This document shows, one piece after another, positions 53,434-62,183 of a stretch of DNA of 64,000 nucleotides. This DNA comes from Noviherbaspirillum suwonense (GTDB lineage Bacteria; Pseudomonadota; Gammaproteobacteria; Burkholderiales; Burkholderiaceae_D). The notes below the pieces were generated by a model. It saw only the letters and a program-made list of their open reading frames with translations. It had not been told where the DNA came from and made no database searches. A program made the position numbers and the translations under genes. Each line of letters starts with the position of its first letter. Position 1 is the first letter of the stretch. Location of the stretch: NCBI RefSeq assembly GCF_900182955.1, contig NZ_FXUL01000026.1, positions 1 to 64,000 of the forward strand, in the 5' to 3' direction.

Positions 53434-54651
53434 ATGACCGAATTCGTCGAGAATACCTACCAGCCGCTTGGCATGGCCGCGATCATGCGCCATGCCTTCA
53501 GTGGCGAGAGCATGCTGCCGCTGTCGGACAAGATCATTGCCCATCTCAACACCTGGCAGGAAGATGCCAATGCGATGATGGACCTGTCGCTGATTTTGCA
53601 GATGACCGGGCACCACGATGTGGGTATGGCCATGCTGAATCAGGCCTTGTCGCTGCAGCAGGTGTTTACGCCCATTCCAGCCAGGCCCGGCCAGCTCCGG
53701 GTGACGGTGTTCATGGCGGCTGGCGACCTGATGGCGAATACACCGATCGAGCTGCTGGTCGAAAATAGCGACATCGCTCTGACGCTCGTCTATATCGGCG
53801 AGAACATTCCGGTCGTGAAGGACCTGCCGCCTTGCGACCTGATGTTTACCGCCGTCGGCCATGCGCCTGAGAACGCCGCAGTGCTATCCAGGTTGGCCCA
53901 GACTCTAGGCCATTACCCGCAAGCGTACGACATCGTGAATCACCCGGAGCGTATCGCCATGCTTGCGCGCGACAGTGCCAGCAAGCTGCTGCGCGACATA
54001 CCGGGGCTTATAATGCCGCCGACCGTACTGGCCCAACGTCATGCCCTGACTGTGATCGCCGCAGGCGAACAGCGCCTGGAGATGGTATCGCCGGGCGTGG
54101 ACTTCCCGGTGATCATCCGCCCGGCAAACTCGCATGCCGGAAAGGACCTCGAAAGGATTGACGCCGCGCCCGAGCTGGCGGCCTACCTTGCGGTTGTCCA
54201 AGCAGACGATTTCTACATCGCGCCTTTCATCGACTACAGCAGCGCCGACGGCCAATTCCGGAAATACCGGGTCATTCTGGTGGAGGGCAGGCCCTTCCTG
54301 GCGCACGTGGGAATCTCGTCTCACTGGATGGTCCACTACCTCAATGCCGGCATGGCGGAGAACGCCGAAAAGCGCACCGAGGAAGCCAGGACGATGGAAT
54401 CCTTCGGTACCGGCTTTTCTCTGCGCCACGGGGCTGCATTGGCCGCCGTTGCGGAACGCACGCAGCTTGCCTATGTCGGCGTCGACTGCGCCGAGACGCG
54501 GGAAGGCAAGCTGCTGATCTTCGAAGTGGACAGCAACATGGTGGTGCATGACCTTGATTCGCCCGAGCTCTATCCGTACAAGCATGCGCATATGCAGAAA
54601 CTATTTTCCGCATTCGAAGGCATGTTGAAGGCCCAGTCGCAATCTCGTTGA
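53434..54651 (+). CDS. ATP-grasp ligase-like protein with TPR-like N-terminus
   Basis: 405 residues from ATG 53434. Residues 1-75 are helical and TPR-like (MDLSLILQMTGHHDVGMAML). From about 180 the protein resembles RimK-like ATP-grasp enzymes: FPVIIRPANSHAGKDLERI as the nucleotide-binding loop, DFYIAPFIDYSSADGQFRKY, and GKLLIFEVDSNMVVHDLDSP with the metal-binding Glu and Asn. ATP-grasp ligases form peptide-like bonds through acyl phosphates. The substrate is unknown. It lies alone between serC and fliB; a link to flagellin modification is possible but only positional. Confidence 0.75.
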   Translation: MTEFVENTYQPLGMAAIMRHAFSGESMLPLSDKIIAHLNTWQEDANAMMDLSLILQMTGHHDVGMAMLNQALSLQQVFTPIPARPGQLRVTVFMAAGDLMANTPIELLVENSDIALTLVYIGENIPVVKDLPPCDLMFTAVGHAPENAAVLSRLAQTLGHYPQAYDIVNHPERIAMLARDSASKLLRDIPGLIMPPTVLAQRHALTVIAAGEQRLEMVSPGVDFPVIIRPANSHAGKDLERIDAAPELAAYLAVVQADDFYIAPFIDYSSADGQFRKYRVILVEGRPFLAHVGISSHWMVHYLNAGMAENAEKRTEEARTMESFGTGFSLRHGAALAAVAERTQLAYVGVDCAETREGKLLIFEVDSNMVVHDLDSPELYPYKHAHMQKLFSAFEGMLKAQSQSR

Positions 54652-55014
54652 GCCGCGGATAACAAGCTGGCGTGATTCCATGTAATCGTGCGCATTTACT
54701 GCCGTGCCCGATACCGCCGGCTCCGCAACTTGATCCTTCCGGGCTCATTGGAGCGAACGCAGTCTGCTCCAATGAGCCTGCCAGCGGCGCACTACGACGT
54801 CTCGACGGCATCCGTGCGGTGGCGTGCCTGCCCGTACTCTGTCACTTAGTTACTTTACCTACGGCTCGCTCCAGGATAGTCCGTCACGCATACGCTCTGG
54901 ACGACCTCGGCGCACTCGTGCAAGCTCAGGGACTTGCCATCCAGTTCTCCCGATGGCAATCGTATGTCGTCTGCCTTCCTGGATGATAAACCTGCGGCAC
55001 ATCTCATTCACCAA
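54652..55014. other. Intergenic region between ATP-grasp gene and fliB (convergent)
   Basis: About 360 bases without a supported gene or clear terminator hairpin. Confidence 0.4.
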
Positions 55015-56253
55015 TCAGGTTCGCAAGAATCCATACACCTTTTCCAGCCTGGCCCAGCCGCTGTTCCTGAGCGCCTTGTTCACGTTGGCTGCAAAATTCG
55101 CATCATGCTGGAAGCATCGGCAATATACCTGGACCGTGCGCACCATCGCATCCGCATCCGGCAGCGCTCCGTCGGTATTGCACTGGGCCGCAAGGACCAT
55201 TCGCAGCAGGCCAAACCGCGATACCAGCTGCAGATAAGCGTCGTACGGTGTCGTGCCAAAAAATGGGAAAAGGTCGCGGAACATCTCGTTCAGAATGTAG
55301 TTCTCGAGCAGGTGGGGGGCCGCCTGCAACGCCTCCGGTAGAAGCGCTATACCGCTGCTGTAGCGCTCGACCATCTGCTCGATGGCAATGGCCTCATCCA
55401 CCCTGTCCGCGCCAAATCCGGCCGCGATCGCGCTGAAAACCTGGCGCTGGGAATCCGACGTCCCGCCGGCTTTCTTCAATTGCCATAGCGACGCAAACAC
55501 GCGACCTTGAAGTTCATGGTTGGGCTGCATCCCCGCCAGTGCATCGATTGCCATGCCGTTTTCGATCATCTCGACAAAACCATTCAGCAGCGCCGCTACG
55601 CCGCCCTGCCCTTCCGCGGCCAGCGTCGTCGTCAAACTCTCGCAGAAGGTGCCGAGAATAGCCAGTTTTTGCCAGAGTTCCATGCCGGCGGTGCGCATCA
55701 GCTGCAGGCAGAAGATACGGATCTCGTTCATTGCATCGACCGACAACCCGTTTTTCGACTTCATGTCACTGACCATATCGGGCCGAACTGTAATCTCCGC
55801 TTCGACAAAATCAAAGGCATCTGCATGCAGGAGTGCCTGGCGGGCCGCTTCGGGGCAGGACAGCGTCAGCGCCTGCTCATGATTGCCTGCGAAAGTACGG
55901 GAGCTTCTCGGAAAGGTAAAACAGGTATTGGACAGGTAGCTCTCGTTCATATTCTTTTGCACGGAACACAGGCTGTCCTGCAGCATTGGGCAATTATGCG
56001 TGCCCGGTTCAAGTTCGAAGCGCGCATAGTTGCCGTCGCTTCCCTGGCTGCGTATGCGCGTCACGTTCTTCGCCAGCAGCGTCGATACTGCCGGATTCCT
56101 GGTCTGCCGATAGGCGTTGAAGGTTTTCTTGTCGACCGTTACCCGCCACCCTGCGCAGCAAGTGTCCGGGCAGGCCGATCCGACACAATTGAAGCGGCTG
56201 ACATACTGCGGCACCAGCGCAGGGAGCTTACGAGTGAGATGGAGAACATTCAT
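55015..56253 (-). CDS. fliB: Flagellin lysine N-methylase
   Basis: 412 residues from ATG 56251-56253. The cysteine cluster FNCVGSACPDTCCAGW, then HNCPMLQDSLCSVQKN, YLSNTCFTFPR and LTLSCPEAAR match FliB, which methylates lysines of flagellin and probably binds an iron-sulfur cluster. The C-terminal YILNEMFRDLFPFF segment is also family-like. It sits within the flagellar gene region, about 3.7 kb from fliC, which supports the assignment. Upstream in-frame codons to 56316 do not look like part of the protein. Confidence 0.88.
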   Translation of the reverse strand: MNVLHLTRKLPALVPQYVSRFNCVGSACPDTCCAGWRVTVDKKTFNAYRQTRNPAVSTLLAKNVTRIRSQGSDGNYARFELEPGTHNCPMLQDSLCSVQKNMNESYLSNTCFTFPRSSRTFAGNHEQALTLSCPEAARQALLHADAFDFVEAEITVRPDMVSDMKSKNGLSVDAMNEIRIFCLQLMRTAGMELWQKLAILGTFCESLTTTLAAEGQGGVAALLNGFVEMIENGMAIDALAGMQPNHELQGRVFASLWQLKKAGGTSDSQRQVFSAIAAGFGADRVDEAIAIEQMVERYSSGIALLPEALQAAPHLLENYILNEMFRDLFPFFGTTPYDAYLQLVSRFGLLRMVLAAQCNTDGALPDADAMVRTVQVYCRCFQHDANFAANVNKALRNSGWARLEKVYGFLRT

Positions 56254-56544
56254 AGTGGTAGAGCCAATGTAATGAGGAATAAGGTATCGCTTTGCCAAAC
56301 CCATTATTCCAGCCACATCGCGATTCCCATACGGAGAAAAGCAGCGCCAATCGAGCCTATCTTTGCGGCTGAAGGCATCGATGCGGGTGGAAGATGGAAT
56401 GGCGACGAATGCGGCATTAGAATAACGACATCGTTATTTTCCTTAATTGGGTTGGCAATAACAGTTGCCAGCGCTGCGACAATCTTTCCGCGAGAAAAGG
56501 TCAGAAGCCGAGATCCTTTTAAATTGGAGCTGCAAAGTGAACCG
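56254..56544. other. Intergenic region between fliB and NlpC lipoprotein gene
   Basis: About 290 bases, AT-rich around 56420-56520; probably the fliB promoter region. No gene supported. Confidence 0.4.
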
Positions 56545-57054
56545 TCAGCCCAACAGCGTCCTGCCCATTTCAAACCGCTGCGACCAGTACCGGTTGCTCA
56601 TCTTGTCGACCCTGACCTTGCCGCGACTGCTAGGCGCGTGAATGAACTGCCCGTCGCCAAGGTAGATTCCGATATGCGAAAAGGGGCTGCCCAGGGTGTT
56701 GAAAAACACCAGGTCGCCGGAACGCAGATTCTGTACTGATACCTGCCTTCCCTGGCGCGCCAGCGTTGCCGCATTGCCCTTCAACGGCATGTCGACCGCA
56801 TGCGTATAGACAAAAGTCACGAGGCCCGAACAATCCAGCCCAGCGGTCGGATTCTTGCCGCCAAAGGTGTAGTGGGTTTTAAGAAGCATCAGGGAAAACA
56901 TGACCACTTCCTGGCCAAGACGCGAAGCGTTGCCCTCATGTCCAACGATTTCCGACTTCATGCTTGGCACCGGCGTATATGCGGAAGGTTCCGGCGGTAC
57001 GGTCCCACAACCAACGACAGTAAACAGCAGGGTGGCGGAGATGGCTTGTTTCAT
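56545..57054 (-). CDS. NlpC/P60 family lipoprotein
   Basis: 169 residues from ATG 57052-57054. The N-terminus KQAISATLLFTVVGC is a lipoprotein signal with the lipid-modified Cys at its end. The NlpC/P60 domain has the catalytic Cys in TAGLDCSGLVTFVY, His in FSHIGIYLGDG and a third polar residue in FIHAPSS. These periplasmic endopeptidases cut D-glutamyl-diaminopimelate bonds in peptidoglycan. It may help open the wall for the flagellum or act in growth. The frame is open upstream to 57486 (see separate entry). Confidence 0.9.
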   Translation of the reverse strand: MKQAISATLLFTVVGCGTVPPEPSAYTPVPSMKSEIVGHEGNASRLGQEVVMFSLMLLKTHYTFGGKNPTAGLDCSGLVTFVYTHAVDMPLKGNAATLARQGRQVSVQNLRSGDLVFFNTLGSPFSHIGIYLGDGQFIHAPSSRGKVRVDKMSNRYWSQRFEMGRTLLG

Positions 57055-57539
57055 GATGAATGGCTGCCTCGGTCCAGGCGGACGGGAAACGTCCAGGACG
57101 TCCGAGAGCGCGCCGGGCGCTTTGGCAAGGCCAATATCGCGTTGGGAGCGGCCGGCCGCTAATTCGGCTATCAGGGTTGCAAACTCCGCCGCGGGCACGG
57201 TCGGCACGTGGGTCTGCGGGTCGATCCGCTGGCCGACTGTGGCACGGACGGAGTCGCCTGCTCGATCATTGAAGGCGCTGGCGTCGCCATTTAATCCCTT
57301 GGCGATCACCATGGATTTCCCGCCATTCCAAACGGCGCCATCCAACCGTGTCGTCGTGACGCTCAACGGCGCGCCCTCTCCTTTTCCTGATAACTTTTCG
57401 ACGCAAAGCGTTGCGGTAAATAATTCTCCTGCAGTCAACATCATCGCCTTCATCATTGCCGTCGATCGAATCCCGATGCCGCCCATGCTTACCCTGGCGC
57501 AGGAAGCTGAATTGGCGAGCCTGTTCAGCCGTTCGCGAA
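57055..57539 (-). other. Open frame of unknown status upstream of the NlpC gene
   Basis: From an ATG at 57486 about 144 codons run without a stop straight into the NlpC lipoprotein gene in phase. The residues (for example RLDGAVWNGGKSMVIAKGLN, VPAAEFATLIAELAAGRSQR) match nothing I know, and they precede a good lipoprotein signal peptide, so a true fusion is unlikely. It may be a decayed gene or chance. The stretch should also hold the NlpC promoter. Confidence 0.3.
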
Positions 57540-58748
57540 TCAGATGTAATTGAATAGGGAAAGGCCCGAGACCTTGGCGAAGCTCTGCTGCGATGCCTGG
57601 AGGATGGTCTGCTTCTGGGTGAGGTCGGATATCGCCTTTACATAGTCCAGGTCCCGGATGCCGGAAAGCTGGCTGGCGTAATTCAGATCGCGCGCCGACC
57701 CTTCGTCGTCGAGCGATTCGATTTCTTGCAGTCGTGCGCCGCTGCTTGCCCGGACCGCCAGAATGTGATCAAGTGCGCTATCCATGTTGTCGCCGGCGAC
57801 TTGCATGCCGTACCTCAGCTTGGCCGCGCCATCTGTCGTGCCGGATACCGGCGTTTCCAACAGGTTGATCACGTCGTCGAGCGTCTTGAACATGCTCTGA
57901 TTGCGAACGGGCGAAATAGTGACTGTGTCGTTGTCGACCGCCGTGCCCGCGATCGTCATTTCCATGCCGGCCGCCTGGATGGGCTGGCCGCTTACATAGG
58001 GGCCGGACGCCACCGGTGATGCCTTGTTCGGATCACTGGTGACGTCGAACATCGTGTAAGTCGTGCCGCCGTTTGAGAAGGCAACTTCGTACTGGTGGCC
58101 GGCCTTCGCATGGCTCTTGTCGGTCACGGTCACGCTAGAGAGCGTCGCGCCGCCCGTGCCGCTAGTGCTGCTCTGGAAAACCGACTTCGCCGGCACGTTC
58201 ATGAAAACCGCGTCGCCCGCGTCATTCGACGCGAGCTGGCGAGCGGTACCGACCTGAAGCAGTTTCTGGCCGCTGTCGCCGTTGTAGCTTACCGTACCGC
58301 CATTGCCACTGAACGGCGCTGCATCATCCTTGAAGCCGGCGAATAGATAATTGCCAGCGCCGTCCACGCTGTTTGCCAGTCCGGTCAATTCTTCCATACG
58401 ACTCCGCATCTCGATGGCGAAGGTTTTGCGATCGGCGTCGCTCAGGGTGCCATTGCCGGCGGCAACCACCTTGGCGCGCACGTCCTGTATTAATTCGGTT
58501 GCACTCTGCAAAACACCTTCCTGCACGCTCAATGCATTTTTTGCACTAATCCGGGAATCCGCGTTTTGTGCATTCATCGCCTGGCCATGGGTCAGGTCGA
58601 GCGACTTGGCTGCGCCCAGCGGGTCATCGGACGGCGTGAGGATCCGCAGGCCGGTTGCCAGCTGCTGCTGAATCCGGGACAACTGCGATTGGTTGTCATT
58701 CATCCGGTTCACGCTGTTGGCATACATGGAGCTGGTGCTGATACGCAT
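57540..58748 (-). CDS. flgL: Flagellar hook-associated protein FlgL
   Basis: 402 residues. MRISTSSMYANSVNRMNDNQ, then QLSRIQQQLATGLRILTPSD and a C-terminal YASQLSGIRDLDYVKAISDL and LSLFNYI match FlgL throughout. It joins FlgK to the flagellin filament. In many genomes flgK and flgL are adjacent; here they are 10 kb apart, with fliC, fliD and other genes between. GGGAACC precedes the ATG. Confidence 0.95.
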   Translation of the reverse strand: MRISTSSMYANSVNRMNDNQSQLSRIQQQLATGLRILTPSDDPLGAAKSLDLTHGQAMNAQNADSRISAKNALSVQEGVLQSATELIQDVRAKVVAAGNGTLSDADRKTFAIEMRSRMEELTGLANSVDGAGNYLFAGFKDDAAPFSGNGGTVSYNGDSGQKLLQVGTARQLASNDAGDAVFMNVPAKSVFQSSTSGTGGATLSSVTVTDKSHAKAGHQYEVAFSNGGTTYTMFDVTSDPNKASPVASGPYVSGQPIQAAGMEMTIAGTAVDNDTVTISPVRNQSMFKTLDDVINLLETPVSGTTDGAAKLRYGMQVAGDNMDSALDHILAVRASSGARLQEIESLDDEGSARDLNYASQLSGIRDLDYVKAISDLTQKQTILQASQQSFAKVSGLSLFNYI

Positions 58749-59465
58749 AGTGGTTCCCTCATAGCATTACTTTTCTTACGGCAATTTTTTATAATACTTT
58801 AAACAAAAAACTGTCGCAGGCCGAACTAAGAGGGATTTTCTGCCCAGTTCCACCTTTCTTAGGTTGGGCCGGATGGGCATGGGCGGTGTTGTGAACAGTT
58901 ACGTCTGTAGCATGGAAAATCGGCACCAGAGGCTAAACGGTAGATTCCAAATTGGCAACTTTTGCATTGTTTTTGCAGCCGGTAACATTCCACTGAAATT
59001 CAGAAAATTGCATTTGAAAATGAATACAGCGATGGGGATATGAACTCTGTTGACCAGAAATGGGTGGTCGCCCGGCCTTACCCTTTATATGTTCATGTCA
59101 CAAACAATCATTTTGTGCGGGCCATCTGCGCTTAGCGTATTTGGATCGCGTTGTGCTTCCTGTCCAGAACAACACGAACCACACGAACCTGGCTGAACTT
59201 TTAGTCGTGACACTGCGCAAGGGACTTATATAAAAAAGCGTTTCCCTCCTCCGCTTGGCTTGGCGGCGCCACAGCCTCGATGCCGAGGCGGGAAGACCAT
59301 CCATGTGTTCACATCGTTCCGTCGAAAAATCGGCGGACGCTGCTCAACGATGCCGATAGTGGTCCTGAATTTTCTGGTCCTCTTTTGACTAAAGAATTTT
59401 CGGATCAATCCGTTACAGAAATATAACGCGCCAGTATGCGTAATTATTTTGCAAAGGATCTGATC
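58749..59465. other. Divergent intergenic region between flgL and fliS
   Basis: About 700 AT-rich bases with no supported gene. The fliS ribosome-binding site AAAGGA lies at about 59452-59457. I looked for sigma-28 and sigma-54 boxes and found no convincing match. The length and low GC content suggest promoters or an old insertion. Confidence 0.45.
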
Positions 59466-59936
59466 ATGTTCGGTTCGTCTACTTCCCGCGGTGCCAGTGC
59501 CTATGCCAATGTCGGCATGGAATCCAGTCTGAATGGCGCTTCGCCGAATAAATTGACCATCATGTTATACGACGGCGCCATCGGCGCCATCAACATGGCT
59601 GCACTCTTCATGCGCGATCAGAAAATCGAGGAAAAGACCAAGAAGATTTCGCATGCCATCCGCATCATCGACAGCGGCCTGCGTGCCTCGCTCGACAAGA
59701 AAGCCGGGGGCGAGATAGCCCAGTCCCTAGATGCGCTATACCAGTTCATGTCGAAGCGGCTGCTGTTGGCCAATCTCAAGGACGATCCAGTCATCCTGGA
59801 AGAAGTACGCTCCCTGCTGGCTGACCTGAAATCGGCCTGGGTAGGGCTTGAACAGCAAACGAGCATGTCGGGCACCCAATCGCTAGCCGCCCGGCCACAA
59901 GCCAGCGCCTACTTCAATACCGGCGTGGCGGCCTGA
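59466..59936 (+). CDS. fliS: Flagellin chaperone FliS
   Basis: 156 residues from ATG 59466 (MFGSSTSRGASAYANVGMES), with AAAGGA upstream. The FliS fold is seen in SPNKLTIMLYDGAIGAINMA, ISHAIRIIDSGLRASLDKKA and ALYQFMSKRLLLANLKDDP. It binds the C-terminal part of flagellin in the cytoplasm and prevents early assembly. No fliT gene follows; the next bases hold small frames and transposon debris. Confidence 0.94.
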   Translation: MFGSSTSRGASAYANVGMESSLNGASPNKLTIMLYDGAIGAINMAALFMRDQKIEEKTKKISHAIRIIDSGLRASLDKKAGGEIAQSLDALYQFMSKRLLLANLKDDPVILEEVRSLLADLKSAWVGLEQQTSMSGTQSLAARPQASAYFNTGVAA

Positions 59937-59966
59937 TTCGACCTTACTCGCGACCCGCGTTTGGCA

Positions 59967-60116
59967 CTAGTCCAGCGCGCGATGCCTGGCCAGCACCATG
60001 GCCACCGGGTCGCCGATCACCAAGGTCAGTTTTGTCGACAGCTTGTCGCCGCGTGCTGTGCGTGGCGGAAATCTGCACCGAGCCGAAGCGATCTCCATAA
60101 GACGAGCAGCATTCAT
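59967..60116 (-). CDS. Possible small protein with strong ribosome-binding site
   Basis: 49 residues, ATG at 60114-60116, preceded by AAGGAGGTGGTG, an almost ideal ribosome-binding site. The sequence starts NAARLMEIASARCRF and ends KLTLVIGDPVAMVLARHRAL. I do not recognise it. It could be a real small gene or the start of a gene truncated by the neighbouring insertion-sequence relic. Confidence 0.35.
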   Translation of the reverse strand: MNAARLMEIASARCRFPPRTARGDKLSTKLTLVIGDPVAMVLARHRALD

Positions 60117-60214
60117 CACCACCTCCTTGTCGATGCGCCTGCCCCACGGTTCATGTCATTCCGACCAAGGCCTAACGTCATGGCATTACACAGGCCTCGC
60201 CGTCGATTGAAGGC

Positions 60215-60500
60215 ATGTGCCGGATTCGAGCCATGCGCCGACGACCACTGAAGTTACCTGAGTCGGTTCAAGCCGATTATGCTTATAACAATTGGGCACA
60301 TCGCCTGCCGTTGGCGCACCAGGGTGCGCATGGCGGCAACTTAGGCAAAATTTGGTGGACGGTTGAACGCACGCTTGCATGGTCGCCCCGATTCTGGCGC
60401 TCGCGCGTACGCTATGGACGATTGCCTTCACTTTATGAAGTAGTTCTCCACGTCGGCTACGCCCTTATTTGCTGGCACGCTTGGAAAGCGCATTTTGTCA
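60215..60500 (+). pseudogene. IS5-family transposase C-terminal relic
   Basis: The frame reads PESVQADYAYNNWAHRLPLA, GKIWWTVERTLAWSPRFWRS, RVRYGRLPSLYEVVLHVGYA and LICW. This matches the end of IS5-family transposases (ADxAYDS..., G..RWxVERTLAWL...RRLRVRYERR...ALICW), with the catalytic Glu of VERT still present. The N-terminal two thirds, including the first Asp residues, are missing, and several conserved positions are changed. It is a dead fragment. No terminal inverted repeats were recognised. Confidence 0.65.
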
Positions 60501-60626
60501 GGTGCTCCTGCACAAAATGGCATGCTGCCATTGACCGGCACATCATCGGCCGGCCACTGCAGTCCTGCACGAAGGCCCTGTTCCCGGCAAGCCGAGAACA
60601 GGGGCTAAGGCAACTACGTTGACGCC

Positions 60627-60974
60627 TTAACGCTTCTCGACAGGCACGACGATTACGGTGCCGCCTTCCTTGCCCGCTTCGCCGGCTGCGCCGGTTGCGC
60701 CGGACGCACCGGTCGCGCCGGTGTCGCCAGTGTTTCCTGTCGCGCCCGTCGAACCTGTCGAACCTGTCGAACCAGTTGCGCCGGCAGTACCTTTTGCGCC
60801 GTCAGAACCGTTGGTGCCATTCGCGCCTGCCGGCCCGGGGACGGCGACGATGACGGGAGCCGGGGTTGGCGCGGCGGCCGCTGGCGCAGGCGCTTCAATC
60901 ACGGTGGTTTTTTTCTCGCAGGCGGTCAGGCCGATGGTGGCAATCAGTGCAGCAATCAGAATCGAATATTTCAT
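60627..60974 (-). CDS. Collagen-like lipoprotein
   Basis: 115 residues, ATG at 60972-60974 with AGGG upstream. [18 protein letters not shown] is a lipoprotein signal with the lipidated Cys at its end. A Pro/Ala linker ([20 protein letters not shown]) is followed by about 18 Gly-X-Y triplets rich in Thr, Ser and Ala ([20 protein letters not shown]) and a short tail. Collagen-like repeats form trimeric rods and are rare in Gram-negative lipoproteins. Three exact 9-base units at 60748-60774 encode part of the repeat. The likely role is a surface or periplasmic stalk. Confidence 0.85.
   Translation of the reverse strand: MKYSILIAALIATIGLTACEKKTTVIEAPAPAAAAPTPAPVIVAVPGPAGANGTNGSDGAKGTAGATGSTGSTGSTGATGNTGDTGATGASGATGAAGEAGKEGGTVIVVPVEKR
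60748..60774. repeat. Three 9-base tandem units within the collagen-like gene
   Basis: GTCGAACCT occurs at 60748-60756 and 60757-60765 and with one change at 60766-60774. Each unit is three codons (Gly-Ser-Thr on the minus strand), so slippage would alter repeat length without breaking the frame. Confidence 0.75.
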
Positions 60975-61376
60975 TTAAAGCCCTAAGAATTAAAGTTAAA
61001 ACTGCGCACAGTCCCGCAATCGCAGCGCGATACAACCCGGCGCATAGTGGACGCCAGGTTACTTTTAATCAACTCTTAAAACGCCTTAATGTCACAATCT
61101 ATTGAAATAAAGCAACTTTACTTGATTGCAATCAACCATTGGGGCTTTAACAAAATTTAATGCACATTCGGACAGCGACTTTGGTAGGAGGCGCGCCGAG
61201 GAACGTTCGCCAGTACCCGTTCATCCCGCATCCTGAATAGCGCTTACCGACCGCCGCTCGGCGGGTCGGCAGCCTACGCGTGCTGGCTGATGTGCATGGT
61301 GCCATTAGCCTCGGCTCCGCTTTCGTCACGCCAGCGGACTTGGTGCAACCAGTTTCCCTACGCTGCCCGCTGGCAT
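60975..61376. other. Intergenic region upstream of PEP-CTERM gene
   Basis: The first 180 bases are AT-rich (promoter-like for the collagen-like gene). Frames on both strands between 61147 and 61467 match nothing I know. It may contain mobile-element debris. Confidence 0.35.
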
Positions 61377-62183
61377 TTGCGGTTCCTACCATCGCTTGGC
61401 TGGCTTTCTGCAAATCTGCTGGTCGCAGCTTGTGCCTTAGGCGCACAAAGTGCATCAGCCCAGACAACGGTCTTTGCCGACTTCACGGTTCAGCCTACTG
61501 GAACGGGAGCCAACTTTGTTGCAGACAAAATCACCGGTAATTTTGTTGAAATTGCCAACTTCAGCACGGACGGCAGCTTTTCGGCCAACCTGTACTGGAA
61601 AGGCGGCGCCTTCGTCGCCAATGACGGTACAACCCAGCTGACAGCCAGCGCAACCGGCCTAGGGACGAACTACGGGATTTACGCGCTGTATACTGCGGAC
61701 GCCACCTTCTCCAGGTCTGGCACCCGGACGGACTTCAACTTTACGTCCGGCACCGGATCGCTGTCGTTCTGGCTCGACCCGGGCAACAATACCGAATATG
61801 TCCCTGGGCCCGGCAATGATTTCGTTGGCTCGAATACGGGGGACGATATCCGGATCGCCAATGGCGATCCCCTTTCAGGCAACGGCTTCCTCGATTCAGC
61901 CAATCCGCAGTGTGGCGGGGGCATCTTCTGCGGCGCGTTCGGCTCAACGACGACGTTCCAGTTGATCGATCCTGACGGCACTAGCTTTTTCATTGCGCCT
62001 ACCCCGTTCTATCAGCTGTCATTCCAGTCCGGCCAGTTGAATAACTTCGATCCGACCGGTCGCCAGGTCCTGAACGGCTCTCTCGACGTCGTCTTCAACG
62101 GTGTCCCTGTCCCCGAACCAACCAGCATCGCCTTGCTGGGACTTGGCCTGATCGGCCTGAGCCGTCGTCGCAGGAAGGGCTGA
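61377..62183 (+). CDS. PEP-CTERM sorting-domain exoprotein
   Basis: About 268 residues if translated from TTG 61377, which gives a normal signal peptide (RFLPSLGWLSANLLVAACAL then GAQSASAQ). The frame is open from 61290 and an ATG there is an alternative. The mature part is Gly/Asn/Thr-rich and beta-like (GTGSLSFWLDPGNNTEYVPG). The C-terminus VPVPEPTSIALLGLGLIGLS then RRRRKG is a PEP-CTERM signal: Pro-Glu-Pro, one membrane helix and a basic end. Such proteins are processed by exosortase and go to the cell surface or biofilm matrix. No exosortase gene is in the window. Confidence 0.88.
   Translation: MRFLPSLGWLSANLLVAACALGAQSASAQTTVFADFTVQPTGTGANFVADKITGNFVEIANFSTDGSFSANLYWKGGAFVANDGTTQLTASATGLGTNYGIYALYTADATFSRSGTRTDFNFTSGTGSLSFWLDPGNNTEYVPGPGNDFVGSNTGDDIRIANGDPLSGNGFLDSANPQCGGGIFCGAFGSTTTFQLIDPDGTSFFIAPTPFYQLSFQSGQLNNFDPTGRQVLNGSLDVVFNGVPVPEPTSIALLGLGLIGLSRRRRKG

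Noticed and set aside
58940-58965. Sigma-54-like box TGGCAACTTTTGCA upstream of fliS
   Set aside because: The distance between GG and GC is 8 bases instead of 10, so it does not fit the -24/-12 promoter.
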